Origin: Anaerovorax odorimutans
Lineage (GTDB): Bacteria; Bacillota; Clostridia; Peptostreptococcales; Anaerovoracaceae
DNA: 64,000 nt
Reading direction: 5' to 3'
NCBI RefSeq assembly: GCF_024459955.1
Contig: NZ_JANFXK010000002.1
Coordinates: forward strand, 62,001 to 126,000
In this document: positions 34,911-43,477 of the stretch, in pieces
Position numbering within the stretch: the stretch's first letter is position 1
Layout: each line of letters starts with the position of its first letter
Position numbers and translations under genes: made by a program
Notes under the pieces: generated by a model
The model's input: the letters and a program-made list of their open reading frames with translations, nothing else
What the model was told of the DNA's origin: nothing
The model's database searches: none

Positions 34911-36113
34911 TTAGCAAGAATGGAGCACGTGGCCCATTTTTTCTTTCTTTGTCTGCATATAAAATTCGCTTTCCGGTTTGATATCGGTTTCAATAGGAAC
35001 GCGTTCCGTTACATCGATGCCGTAGCTTTCAAGACCGTGGATCTTATCCGGATTATTGGTCATGACCCGCAGAGTAGTGGCACCCAGATCCTCCAGGATC
35101 TGTGCTCCCACCGTATAATCGCGAAGATCCGCATCAAAGCCCAAAGCGATGTTTGCTTCAACGGTATCCATTCCCTCATCCTGAAGAGCATAGGCCTTCA
35201 GTTTGTTAATGAGGCCGATTCCGCGGCCCTCCTGTCTCAGATAAACCATAATCCCGCGGCCTTCTCTGGCGATCATGCGCATGGCTGCGTCGTACTGGTC
35301 TCCGCAGTCGCATCTGGCGCTGCCTAAAGCATCTCCGGTCAGACATTCGGAATGAACCCGCACCAGCACCGGCTCGCCGTCGGACACGTCACCCATTACC
35401 ATAGCCACATGGTGCTCCCCATTGAGTTTGTTAATATAGCCGTAGATTCGGAATTGCCCGTATTTTGTGGGGAAATCCGCTTCCACAACCCGCTCCATAA
35501 TCTTATCGTGGCGCTTTCTGTAGGCGATCAGATCCTTGATGGTAATAAAGGTCATATTGTGTTCCTTTGCCAGTTCCATCAGTTCTGTTCTTCTCATCAT
35601 GGTTCCGTCTTCCCGCATAATTTCGCAGCAAAGTCCGCACTCTTTCAGTCCCGCAAGACGCATCAGATCGACCGTTGCCTCCGTATGGCCCTCCCGCTCC
35701 AGGACGCCCTTTGCCTTGGCTTCCAGAGGAAACATGTGGCCCGGACGCCGAAAATCGCATGGCTGCGCATTATCATCGGCACATTTTACAGCTGTCACGG
35801 ATCGTTCGTGGGCGGAAATACCGGTGGTGGTATCCACATGGTCGATGGAGACAGTAAAGGCCGTCGCATGATTGTCCGTGTTATTATCCACCATCTGGGC
35901 CAATCCCAGCTTCTGGGTCATCTGCGCGCTCATAGGCATACAGATCAGACCTTTTCCATAACAAGCCATGAAGTTTACGTTTTCCGGGGTAGCAAATTCG
36001 GCCGCACAGATAAAATCGCCCTCGTTTTCCCGGTCCGGATCATCTGTGCATACAATAATTTTGCCCTGTCGCAAATCCTCCAAAGCCTGTTCAATCGTTC
36101 CAAAGTTACTCAT
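34911..36113 (-). CDS. ribBA: Bifunctional 3,4-dihydroxy-2-butanone-4-phosphate synthase / GTP cyclohydrolase II
   Basis: Supplies both precursors of riboflavin. The N-terminal half (about residues 1-205) is the RibB domain, with [17 protein letters not shown] (acidic metal loop) and GHMFPLEAK. The C-terminal half (about 206-400) is RibA, with [20 protein letters not shown], in which the cysteines bind zinc, and the GTP site [10 protein letters not shown] use ATG 36113 (400 residues), preceded by AGGAGGA, rather than an earlier in-frame start. Both active sites look intact. It sits between ribE and ribH. Confidence 0.96.
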   Translation of the reverse strand: MSNFGTIEQALEDLRQGKIIVCTDDPDRENEGDFICAAEFATPENVNFMACYGKGLICMPMSAQMTQKLGLAQMVDNNTDNHATAFTVSIDHVDTTTGISAHERSVTAVKCADDNAQPCDFRRPGHMFPLEAKAKGVLEREGHTEATVDLMRLAGLKECGLCCEIMREDGTMMRRTELMELAKEHNMTFITIKDLIAYRKRHDKIMERVVEADFPTKYGQFRIYGYINKLNGEHHVAMVMGDVSDGEPVLVRVHSECLTGDALGSARCDCGDQYDAAMRMIAREGRGIMVYLRQEGRGIGLINKLKAYALQDEGMDTVEANIALGFDADLRDYTVGAQILEDLGATTLRVMTNNPDKIHGLESYGIDVTERVPIETDIKPESEFYMQTKKEKMGHVLHSC

Positions 36114-36123
36114 TTTCGTCCTC

Positions 36124-36759
36124 CTAAAATCCGTTTTTCTGTAGAAACTCCAAGTCAATGCCGCTCTTTTCCGGCGCCTCCCCGGCAGGCTGCATCAGCC
36201 GTTCCATGTATTTGGCTATGATATCGGTTTCCAAATTGACCGTATCGCCTGCTTTTTTCTCCAGCAGGGTAGTTTCCGCTCCCGTATGGGGAATGATGGA
36301 AACTTGAAAACCGCTGCTTGTAAGGGCTGCCACAGTTAAGCTGATGCCGTCAATGGCGATGGAACCTTTCTCTGCAATATACCTGCGCAGCCTGGCATCG
36401 CAGTCTATGGTTACCCACACAGCGTTTCCTTCTCGTTTGAGACTGGTGACATTCCCTGTATCGTCGATATGACCGCTGACAATATGGCCTCCAAAGCGGC
36501 CATCGGCAGCCATGGCCCGTTCCAGATTGACACGGCTCCCTTTTGCCAGTCCTGCCAGGCTGCTGCGCCTCAAAGTTTCGGCCATCACATCGACAGAAAA
36601 AGAGGATGCGTCAAACTGTGTTACTGTCAGGCAAACGCCATTGACCGCAATGCTGTCACCCAGATGAACATCTTCCAGAATTCTTTTTGCCTGAATTCTC
36701 ATGCTTCCGCGTCCGTGCTCCAGCAGATGCCCAACCTCTTCTATGATTCCTGTGAACAT
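36124..36759 (-). CDS. ribE: Riboflavin synthase, alpha subunit
   Basis: Final step: dismutation of two lumazine molecules to riboflavin. The 211 residues contain two similar barrels, beginning [10 protein letters not shown] and repeating [15 protein letters not shown] in the first and [13 protein letters not shown] in the second, the internal duplication typical of the enzyme, with [12 protein letters not shown] between. The start is 6 bp after the ribD stop. The C-terminus is slightly extended past the usual end ([19 protein letters not shown]). Confidence 0.96.
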   Translation of the reverse strand: MFTGIIEEVGHLLEHGRGSMRIQAKRILEDVHLGDSIAVNGVCLTVTQFDASSFSVDVMAETLRRSSLAGLAKGSRVNLERAMAADGRFGGHIVSGHIDDTGNVTSLKREGNAVWVTIDCDARLRRYIAEKGSIAIDGISLTVAALTSSGFQVSIIPHTGAETTLLEKKAGDTVNLETDIIAKYMERLMQPAGEAPEKSGIDLEFLQKNGF

Positions 36760-36765
36760 ATTTCG

Positions 36766-37851
36766 TTATTTCCTTTCCGGCACTGCCTGGATCATCAGGT
36801 CATCGCCGATTTTCTGTATTTCTAAATCCTTCAGGCTGATAGCCTGGGACATTTTTTCAAATCCTTCTCCTTCTACCGGGGTCTTTGCCTTCCGCCCTCC
36901 GATAATTTTGGGAGCGATAAAGGAAACGACCCGGTCTACAATCCCCGCTTTCAGTGCCGCTTCATTGAGGGTGCCCCCGCCTTCCAGCAGAATACTGTCA
37001 ATTCCCCTGTCTCCCAGATGTGTCATCAGATCTTCCAAATCTACTTGACCATTCTTGCTTTTGACAATCAAGACCCTTTCTCCCAACCGTTTCCTTTTTT
37101 CAGAATCGCAGTCTGCTGTCGCTGCGATGATATAGTTTTCATCCTTCAAGACTTTGGCAGTAAGCGGAATCCGCAAATGGCTGTCCACAATGATCCGCAG
37201 CGGATCCCGTCCGCCTTCCAGCCGGCAGGTCAGCTCAGGATCATCGGCGAGCACTGTGCCGATTCCCACCATGATTCCGGTCAAGCTGTTCCGCATCTCC
37301 TGTACGATTCTGCGGGCCTCATCTCCGCTGACCCACTTGGAGTCACCCGTGTGGGAGGCAATCTTTCCGTCCAGCGTCATGGCCGTTTTCATGACTACGA
37401 AAGGTTTCCCGGCGGTTATGTATTTCAGAAAGATTTCATTGATGCTCCGGCATTCCTCTTCCAGAATGCCCATCTCCACTTCAATCCCGGCTTTTTCCAT
37501 CATCTGAAGTCCCTGGCCCGCTACCAGCGGGTTGGGATCGGCCGTTCCCACATAAACCTTTTTAATGCCCTTTTCAATAATTGTTTTGGCACATGGCGGT
37601 GTCTTTCCGTAATGGGAGCACGGTTCCAAAGTCACGTACATTTCCGCGCCCCGGACATCATGACCTTCGCGGGCCGCATCTTCAAACGCATTGATTTCCG
37701 CATGGTTTTCCCCGCACTTCTTGTGCCAGCCTTCACCGATGATGCGGCCGCCTTTCACAATCACCGCACCCACCAGCGGATTGGGAGAAGTTCTTCCCCG
37801 CCCCTGCTGCGCCAATTCCAGTGCATAACGCATATATTCCTCTTTCGTCAT
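36766..37851 (-). CDS. ribD: Bifunctional diaminohydroxyphosphoribosylaminopyrimidine deaminase / reductase
   Basis: Performs the second and third steps of the pyrimidine branch of riboflavin synthesis. The N-terminal deaminase domain (about residues 1-145) has the zinc and proton-shuttle residues H50 and E52 in HAEINAF and C78 and C87 in EPCSHYGKTPPC. The C-terminal reductase domain (about 146-361) has VVMKTAMTLDGKIAS and ILLEGGGTLNEAAL. First gene of the operon, under control of the FMN riboswitch 140-250 bp upstream. Confidence 0.97.
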   Translation of the reverse strand: MTKEEYMRYALELAQQGRGRTSPNPLVGAVIVKGGRIIGEGWHKKCGENHAEINAFEDAAREGHDVRGAEMYVTLEPCSHYGKTPPCAKTIIEKGIKKVYVGTADPNPLVAGQGLQMMEKAGIEVEMGILEEECRSINEIFLKYITAGKPFVVMKTAMTLDGKIASHTGDSKWVSGDEARRIVQEMRNSLTGIMVGIGTVLADDPELTCRLEGGRDPLRIIVDSHLRIPLTAKVLKDENYIIAATADCDSEKRKRLGERVLIVKSKNGQVDLEDLMTHLGDRGIDSILLEGGGTLNEAALKAGIVDRVVSFIAPKIIGGRKAKTPVEGEGFEKMSQAISLKDLEIQKIGDDLMIQAVPERK

Positions 37852-37870
37852 ATTCTCACCTCCTCAAAAA

Positions 37871-37898
37871 GAAAAACTCCGACATCAAATTCGGAGTT
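37871..37898 (-). terminator. Terminator 2 in the rib leader
   Basis: AACTCCGA and TCGGAGTT (37875-37882 and 37891-37898) form an 8-bp stem; reading on the minus strand it is followed by a T-rich tract. It lies 24 bases before the ribD start, downstream of a first terminator. It may be a back-up terminator or a hairpin that masks the ribD ribosome site region. Confidence 0.75.
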
Positions 37899-37930
37899 CT
37901 GTTATCTTAATCAAACCAGCCTGTGATAAT

Positions 37931-37960
37931 TAAAAACCCTGAGAAAAAAATTCTCAGGGT
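37931..37960 (-). terminator. Terminator 1 of the FMN riboswitch
   Basis: ACCCTGAGAA and TTCTCAGGGT (37936-37945 and 37951-37960) make a 10-bp stem with a 5-base loop followed on the minus strand by TTTTT. It stands 27 bases after the aptamer and is the probable expression platform: FMN binding would favour its formation. Confidence 0.9.
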
Positions 37961-37986
37961 AAATTTGCATATCAAAAAGCCGTTTC

Positions 37987-38097
37987 ATCTTCTCTCATCC
38001 AGACTTTACTGTCGGCACCGGAATCTCACCAGTTCATGCGCAAACGCGCTCGCGGGCTGTACCGCCGGTATGGAATTTCACCAAACCCCGAAGACCT
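37987..38097 (-). promoter_or_regulatory. FMN riboswitch (RFN element)
   Basis: Minus-strand sequence matches the RFN consensus: GTCTTCGGGG at the start, GGTGAAATTCC, ACCGGCGGTA, AGCCCGCGAGC, then GGTGAGATTCCGGTGCCGACAG (quoted here as GGTGAGATTCC and GGTGCCGACAG), AGTCTGGATG and closing GAGAGAAGAT. GTCTT pairs with the closing AAGAT region to form P1. It controls ribD-ribE-ribBA-ribH by binding FMN and ending transcription early. Confidence 0.97.
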
Positions 38098-38116
38098 GTT
38101 ATTAAATTTGTATTTA

Positions 38117-38144
38117 ATTATAGACCTTTCCTGCGAATTGTCAA
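38117..38144 (-). promoter_or_regulatory. Promoter of the riboflavin operon
   Basis: Minus strand TTGACA (38139-38144), 16-base spacer, TATAAT (38117-38122). Both hexamers are perfect. The predicted start near 38110 gives a leader beginning just before the FMN aptamer. Confidence 0.88.
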
Positions 38145-38788
38145 GAAAAATTTTGATTGACTCCGCACAGCCGGACACTTTCGTGCCGGCCGCACATCGT
38201 CTTAAACACAATACACACACCTTATGTAATTTATGCTGCGTGAAGCACCTTTCAGGGAACAAACAGTTCCGGTAACGAATCCTCATTTTTTTGAAGAGTT
38301 ACGCACTTTCCAGTATTCCCGCGGCCTCCCAAGCAGCTGGCAGCACAAGTTTTCATTTAAATGGGCTATTCTTATTTGACCTGCGACCAGGATGCTTCTT
38401 TGGGGCCAATGGTCGCGAGATTTGCCGGCAAAATTAAAAGTTGGTCGCAAGCTCAAAACCATTCTCTGCGCTCTGTTGTATCCCGGCTCCTGGATGAATT
38501 CTGGTAATTCGGCCAATTCTTTCAGGAAGGAATGTCTGTCTAGTTTCATACGATAACGTACGAAAGCATTTCCGGAGCTTTCATCAAAGAAAAGAAGTCA
38601 AAGCGGATCTTTTTTCAACGTTTCTTGCCCTCGCTGGTCAAGCTTAAGTGGAAATCCCCAAAAAATAAATCCGTAAAGCCTGCAAACCCACAAGTTTCGT
38701 CCGCTCCAGTCCAATTTTAAGGCAAAAAGCGCCGGGCAGTTTTCCCGCGGGACAATTTGTAAGTTATGCCCTTTCTTCCGATTGGAGG
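38145..38788. other. Gene-free stretch upstream of the rib promoter
   Basis: About 640 bases without a convincing gene. A minus-strand frame at 38283-38549 (88 codons) has no ribosome site and no recognised domain. A second minus frame at 38598-38840 includes GEAASNRKK, a peptide echo of the tandem repeat that follows, so this repeat family probably spreads into here in degenerate form. Confidence 0.45.
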
Positions 38789-39010
38789 CGGCTTCGCCGT
38801 AAGGTGCAATATGTGGAAAGATGCTCAACGCAGCTCGCATTTATGCGATATTGCCCCTATTGAAACGGCTTCGCCGCAAAGTACAATATACGCGAAAGAT
38901 GCTCGACGCTGCTCGCATCTTATAGCCCTTTGGGCGGATTGATACGGCTTCGCCGTGAGGTACAAAACGCTGAAAGATGCTCGACGTAGCTCGCATCTTA
39001 TAAAATAGTA
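38789..39010. repeat. Three tandem units of about 78 bp
   Basis: CGGCTTCGCCG occurs at 38789, 38866 and 38945, at intervals of 77 and 79 bp. Each unit continues with a TACAA-type stretch, AAAGATGCTC, then GCTCGCAT, and ends near the next CGGC. Each holds two hairpins: CGGC-TTC-GCCG and a longer GATGC...GCATC. On the minus strand the units would read as repeats of MRA-SSIF and GEAVSI, but with frame changes, so they are unlikely to be translated. Confidence 0.75.
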
Positions 39011-39097
39011 TACCCCCCCCCCGACCATATTTTGTCAATGTTTTTTTGAGAGGGGGGATTCAACTTTCGGAAGACTTTGTGCTGGCCTGATTGCACA

Positions 39098-39142
39098 CAA
39101 AAGCAAGCTGTCCGCAATGGGTGTGGCTGCAGCTTGCTTTTG
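39098..39142 (-). terminator. Probable terminator downstream of phoU
   Basis: CAAAAGCAAGCTG (39098-39110) and CAGCTTGCTTTTG (39130-39142) form a perfect 13-bp stem with a 19-base loop, about 100 bp after the phoU stop. A-rich and T-rich arms make it able to work in both directions. Confidence 0.6.
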
Positions 39143-39240
39143 TTCTGAATGTTTTCTGTCTTCTTTTGTCTCGAAAAGCCTATGGCGTTAAACTCCACCA
39201 CAAAGCGGGGACCCAGGACCAGCCCGCAAAGCAGTTTTTT

Positions 39241-39894
39241 CTATTCCATGGAATATGCGCCTTCCAGCGAGAACACGGTTTCCTCGCAGATGTTTGTGGC
39301 ATAGTCGGCGATCCGCTCCAGGTGGGCGGCTACAAATGCGAACATAATGGACAGACGTGCATTTTTCGCATCGCTGGCAGCGACTCCGATCTGTTCTTCG
39401 TAAATATCACGGAACAATTCGTCCACATCTTCATCGGCCCGCCATACTTTGCGGGCCAGCTTGAGATCCCGGTCCAGAAAAGCGCGGATTGCATTCTTGA
39501 CCATGCTGGCCGCCAGATCTGCCATTCTGGGCAGGTCAATTAATTCTTTATAATATTCCTCGCGCTCCATACGAACAGCGTACTTAGCCAGATCTTCGCA
39601 GTGGTCCCCGATCCGTTCCAAATCCGTAACCATTTTCATGATGGAGATACAGTAGCGCAGATCACTGGCCAGAGGCTGCTGGGTGGCGAGAAACATATAA
39701 CACATCTCATTGATCTCATCGTCCATATCGTCAATGATCTCGTCATTGTCAATGATGGCCCTTGCCAAATCCATATCTTTTTCTTTTATCGCTTTAATGG
39801 AATCGACGATGGCTTTTTCCACTTCCTCGGTCATCTTTGTAACTTTATCATTAATTGCGACCAGTTCCTGGTCCATTTTCGGTCTTGGCGTCAT
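39241..39894 (-). CDS. phoU: Phosphate-uptake accessory protein PhoU
   Basis: Cytoplasmic regulator that links the Pst transporter to the phosphate-sensing kinase. The 217 residues are all-helical with two PhoU repeats; each has the metal-binding E/DxxxD pattern, seen in DLERIGDHCEDLAKYA and in AAHLERIADYATNICEE. ATG follows AAAGGAGG, 11 bp after pstB. Last gene of the pst operon, its usual position. Confidence 0.96.
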   Translation of the reverse strand: MTPRPKMDQELVAINDKVTKMTEEVEKAIVDSIKAIKEKDMDLARAIIDNDEIIDDMDDEINEMCYMFLATQQPLASDLRYCISIMKMVTDLERIGDHCEDLAKYAVRMEREEYYKELIDLPRMADLAASMVKNAIRAFLDRDLKLARKVWRADEDVDELFRDIYEEQIGVAASDAKNARLSIMFAFVAAHLERIADYATNICEETVFSLEGAYSME

Positions 39895-39905
39895 AGTTTC
39901 CTCCT

Positions 39906-40670
39906 TTAGCCGAATCTTCCGGTTATATATTCTTCCGTCTTAGGGTTGGACGGATTGGTAAAGATTTTTTCCGTATCATCAATTTCCAGGATCTCGCCGT
40001 TGAGGAAAAAGGCGGTCCGATTAGATATTCTCGCGGCCTGCTGCATATTATGGGTGACAATGATGATCGAGTATTTACCGACCAGTTCTTGGATCAGGGC
40101 CTCGATCTTAGTGGTCGCCACCGGGTCCAGGGCGGAAGTCGGCTCATCCATGAGAATGACTTCCGGCTCCACTGACAGACATCTGGCGATACAGAGTCTC
40201 TGCTGCTGGCCTCCGGAAAGTCCAATTGCCGATTTATTGAGTCGATCTTTTACTTCTTCCCACAGCCCCACTTCCCGCAGGGTTTTCTCTACAATTTTAT
40301 CCAGCTTGTCTTTGTTCTTTTCCCCGTGGATCTTCGGCCCATAAGTGATATTTTCATAGATGGTCTTGGGAAAAGGGTTCGGCTTTTGGAAAACCATACC
40401 CGCCCGTTTGCGCAGATCGATAAGATCATAATCCTTGCCGTAGATATCCTCGCCATCAAAGAGGATGCTCCCTTCAATTCTGCATCCTTCCACCAAATCA
40501 TTCATTCGGTTCAGGGTCCGCAGAAAAGTCGATTTACCGCAGCCGGAAGGCCCGATCAGGGCTGTAATATCCTTTTCGTAGATATCAATATCTATTTTTT
40601 TCAGGGCCTGGAAGGTTCCGTAATAGAGATCCAGATCCCGGATTTCAAACTTTTTTTCTTTTTCCGCCAT
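39906..40670 (-). CDS. pstB: Phosphate ABC transporter, ATP-binding subunit
   Basis: Powers high-affinity phosphate import. The 254 residues contain Walker [10 protein letters not shown], the Q-loop in [17 protein letters not shown], the ABC signature [19 protein letters not shown] and Walker [14 protein letters not shown], then the switch histidine in [14 protein letters not shown]. The family-specific LNRMNDL after Walker A and the ITGRFG C-terminus identify PstB. It lies 3 bp after pstA and before phoU. Confidence 0.97.
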   Translation of the reverse strand: MAEKEKKFEIRDLDLYYGTFQALKKIDIDIYEKDITALIGPSGCGKSTFLRTLNRMNDLVEGCRIEGSILFDGEDIYGKDYDLIDLRKRAGMVFQKPNPFPKTIYENITYGPKIHGEKNKDKLDKIVEKTLREVGLWEEVKDRLNKSAIGLSGGQQQRLCIARCLSVEPEVILMDEPTSALDPVATTKIEALIQELVGKYSIIIVTHNMQQAARISNRTAFFLNGEILEIDDTEKIFTNPSNPKTEEYITGRFG

Positions 40671-40673
40671 TTG

Positions 40674-41498
40674 TTACTCCTTCGCTAACTTACCGCTGAT
40701 GTAATTGGCAAGCGTGTTGATAATCAGTACGATAATGATAAGCAGTGCCGCGGTGGCATAGGTCTTTTCATCCGAAAGTCCCTCGGAAGCCAGCGTATAC
40801 AAGTGTACTGCCATGGTTCTCGTCGAATCGAAAACCGATACCGGAAGTTTCAGCGATCCGCCTACGGTAAGCATGACGGCGGCTGTTTCTCCGATGGCCC
40901 TTCCGATTCCCAGAATCAGCCCGGTCAAAACCCCGGATTTACAGCAGGGCAGCACTACCTTTTTTACGGTTTCCCATTTGGTAGCGCCCAGCGCCAGACT
41001 GCCTTCCCGGTAAGAAACCGGAACTGTTTTCAGCGATTCTTCTGTGGAACGGATCAGCGTTGGCAGAATCATCATGGATAGGGTCAGCCCGCCGGAAATG
41101 ACCGACCAGCCCATACCTAAAAATACAACGAAGAAGGCAAAGCCGAAGAGACCGAAGATGACTGACGGTATTCCAGCCAGGACCTCTGTAAAGAATCTAA
41201 TTATGTTTATTAGCTTCCCCTTCTTCGCGTATTCCGAAAAATAGATCGCTGCCGCCACTCCGATGGGCGTAGCGATAATGATGGATACCAGGGTCACATA
41301 CAGCGTACCTATGATGACGGGAAAAATCCCGCCTTCTTTACCCATCATTCTGGGAGAATCCGTAAGAAACTCCAGCGATATATTGGGAATTCCTCTGACG
41401 AGGATGAATCCTATGATAAGAATCAATACCCCCAGGGTTATGGCAGCTACCAGGCCGATCAGCCCGAAATAGCCTTTGCTTTTTACATTCTTGTTCAT
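40674..41498 (-). CDS. pstA: Phosphate ABC transporter, permease subunit PstA
   Basis: Six-span membrane subunit; 274 residues. The PstA pattern includes the periplasmic-side FLTDSPRMMGKEGGIFP and the coupling-helix segment SYREGSLALGATKWETVKKVVLP. Four-base overlap with the upstream pstC. Works as a heterodimer with PstC. Confidence 0.95.
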   Translation of the reverse strand: MNKNVKSKGYFGLIGLVAAITLGVLILIIGFILVRGIPNISLEFLTDSPRMMGKEGGIFPVIIGTLYVTLVSIIIATPIGVAAAIYFSEYAKKGKLINIIRFFTEVLAGIPSVIFGLFGFAFFVVFLGMGWSVISGGLTLSMMILPTLIRSTEESLKTVPVSYREGSLALGATKWETVKKVVLPCCKSGVLTGLILGIGRAIGETAAVMLTVGGSLKLPVSVFDSTRTMAVHLYTLASEGLSDEKTYATAALLIIIVLIINTLANYISGKLAKE

Positions 41499-42385
41499 GC
41501 TGTCATACCCCCGAATTTCCTCATGATTGCCTGCGCAATGGAGTTGAGTATCACAATAATTACAAAGAGAATAATGCCGATAGCAAACAGCGCGCTTTGG
41601 TGCTCCGGTGTGGCATAGGACATTTCCATAGCAATGGTTCCCGTCAGCGTAGCCGCTGAATCCAACGGACTGCCCGGTATCTGAGCCATGTTTCCCGTAA
41701 TCAGTAGCACCGCCATAGTTTCTCCAATAGCCCTGCCCATCGCCAAAATGATCGAGGAAAAAATGCCCGATTTGGCAGCCGGAAGGATTACTTTTGTAAT
41801 GGTCTCCCTCTTATCCGCCCCCAGGGCCAGAGAAGCTTCCCGGAATTCTCTGGGCACTGCGGATATGGAGTTTTCCGAAATGCTCACAATGGTTGGAAGA
41901 ATCATGATCGCAAGTATGATCGCCCCCGCCAGCACACTGAATCCGCTGCTGGAAGCATCCGGATTTATCTTCTGCACCAGAGGCAGGATATACTCTCTGA
42001 TAACCGGAACGATGACCGCCAAGCCGAAGAACCCATATACCACAGAGGGAATCCCCGCCAGCAGTTCAATGGCTGCTTTGAAAAGCCTTGCCGACCGCTT
42101 TTTCAACATTTCCGCAAGGAATACGGCGCAGCCCAGTCCGGTGGGAATACCGATAATCAATGCTCCCAGCGTCACACCCAGGGTACCTGCGATCAGCGGC
42201 AGAATCCCATATTGGCCGCCGGTCGGCCTCCAGTTTTCCCCGAAGATGAAGTTAAATACGCCGTAGCTTTTCAAAACCGGAAAGCCGGAACTGAATATGA
42301 ATATCGTAATAAGCGCAACGGCCAGAGTGGAGACCGCCGCACATATCAGAATTATTTTTTCAATCGCTTTTTCTCTCGTCTTCAT
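41495..42385 (-). CDS. pstC: Phosphate ABC transporter, permease subunit PstC
   Basis: Six-span partner of PstA; 296 residues. Typical are the FNFIFGENWRPTGGQYGILPL loop (quoted in parts: FNFIFGENWRPT, GGQYGILPL) and the coupling segment REASLALGADKRETITKVILP. Start is 12 bp after the pstS stop. Confidence 0.95.
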   Translation of the reverse strand: MKTREKAIEKIILICAAVSTLAVALITIFIFSSGFPVLKSYGVFNFIFGENWRPTGGQYGILPLIAGTLGVTLGALIIGIPTGLGCAVFLAEMLKKRSARLFKAAIELLAGIPSVVYGFFGLAVIVPVIREYILPLVQKINPDASSSGFSVLAGAIILAIMILPTIVSISENSISAVPREFREASLALGADKRETITKVILPAAKSGIFSSIILAMGRAIGETMAVLLITGNMAQIPGSPLDSAATLTGTIAMEMSYATPEHQSALFAIGIILFVIIVILNSIAQAIMRKFGGMTA

Positions 42386-42397
42386 GGTTATGCCCTT

Positions 42398-43261
42398 TTA
42401 GTTTACAGGGATAAAGCCGTTTTCCTCTACGATTTTCTGGCCTTCCGCCCCTGTGGCATACTCGATAAATGCTTTTGCCGTATCGCTCATTTCACTGTTG
42501 ACAACATAGACGAACGGTCTCTGAATCTTGTAGTCGCCGGACAGTACGTTGTCTACCGTAGCCTCTATTCCCTCAACCTTTACTGTTTTTACGCTGTCAT
42601 CCAGTGCTCCCAGAGATACGTAGCCGATGGAATCAGGAGTGCTGCCGACGGTTTTCTTTACAGCTCCTGTGGACGGCTGAACCAGCGCGTCTTTGGTGGT
42701 TTTATCCGTTTCCTTTCCTGCGTCATCCTTTTCCAGTACGCCGGTAATCTCTGTGAAAGCGCCTCTTGTTCCTGAGCCTTCTTCTCTGGATACAACTGTA
42801 ATTGGCTTGTCATCTCCGCCTACTTCTTTCCAGTTTGCGATTTTTCCTGTGTATATATCCTTGATCTGCTCCAGTGTCAGGTCATTTACTTTTACGTCCT
42901 TGTTGACTACCACTGCCACGCCGTCCTTGGCTACGACATATTCGTCCGCCACGGAAGCTTTTTCTTCATCCTTCACTTCCCTTGAAAGCGCACCAATATC
43001 GGCAATTTTTTCTTCTATGGATTTGATGCCTTGGCCGGAACCTCCACCCTGAACCTCAACGGTTACATCCGGATTGCTGTCCATATATGCCTCGGCTACT
43101 GCCTCTGAAAGGGGCTGAACAGATGTGGAGCCCGCGATTACGACACTTCCTTTATCCGCCGCTGCGTCTTTGCTGTCCCCGCCGCTTCCGCATCCTGCCA
43201 TTCCCAGCGATGTTACCAAAACTGCCGCAGCAAGCAAACCGGTTAATAGTTTCTTTTTCAT
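42398..43261 (-). CDS. pstS: Phosphate-binding lipoprotein PstS
   Basis: Captures phosphate outside the cell and delivers it to PstCA. The 287 residues begin with a lipoprotein signal peptide; lipobox LGMAG-C places the lipidated cysteine at about residue 24. Phosphate-site segments are VVIAGSTSVQPLSEAVAE, QGGGSGQGIKSI and SREEGSGTRGAFTEI, all typical. First gene of the operon, preceded by a PHO box. Confidence 0.96.
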   Translation of the reverse strand: MKKKLLTGLLAAAVLVTSLGMAGCGSGGDSKDAAADKGSVVIAGSTSVQPLSEAVAEAYMDSNPDVTVEVQGGGSGQGIKSIEEKIADIGALSREVKDEEKASVADEYVVAKDGVAVVVNKDVKVNDLTLEQIKDIYTGKIANWKEVGGDDKPITVVSREEGSGTRGAFTEITGVLEKDDAGKETDKTTKDALVQPSTGAVKKTVGSTPDSIGYVSLGALDDSVKTVKVEGIEATVDNVLSGDYKIQRPFVYVVNSEMSDTAKAFIEYATGAEGQKIVEENGFIPVN

Positions 43262-43342
43262 GTTCTTGATCCTTCTTTCTTTTTTATTTTTATCATCCTT
43301 TTCGTTTTTACAAGTTTAGTTTAACCGGCTTTTGTTAAACCT

Positions 43343-43392
43343 ATTTTAAGAAAAGCGTTAGATTTGGGTTAATTATGTTAAATGGATGTAAA
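43343..43392 (-). promoter_or_regulatory. PHO box and promoter of the pst operon
   Basis: On the minus strand four hexamers resembling TT(A/C/T)A(C/A)A lie in a row: TTTACA (43387-43392), TTAACA (43376-43381), TTAACC (43367-43372) and TCTAAC (43357-43362), with gaps of 5, 3 and 4 bases. This fits the PhoP-binding pattern of Bacillota. TAAAAT (43343-43348) is a likely -10 eight bases further on. Another TTAACA lies just downstream. Confidence 0.65.
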
Positions 43393-43477
43393 ATGCGCGG
43401 TTCATTTTAGGGATTCTGTTAAGACTGTGATTATGGTATAATCAATAAACGTTATGATGCGCAGAAAGGAGCTTATT

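Noticed and set aside
38283..38549. 88-codon minus-strand frame in the rib-phoU gap
   Set aside because: No ribosome site or promoter. It may be relic sequence, but I cannot support a gene.
38789..39010. Possible CRISPR array
   Set aside because: Only three units, the whole unit is repeated rather than short repeats with unique spacers, and no cas genes are present.
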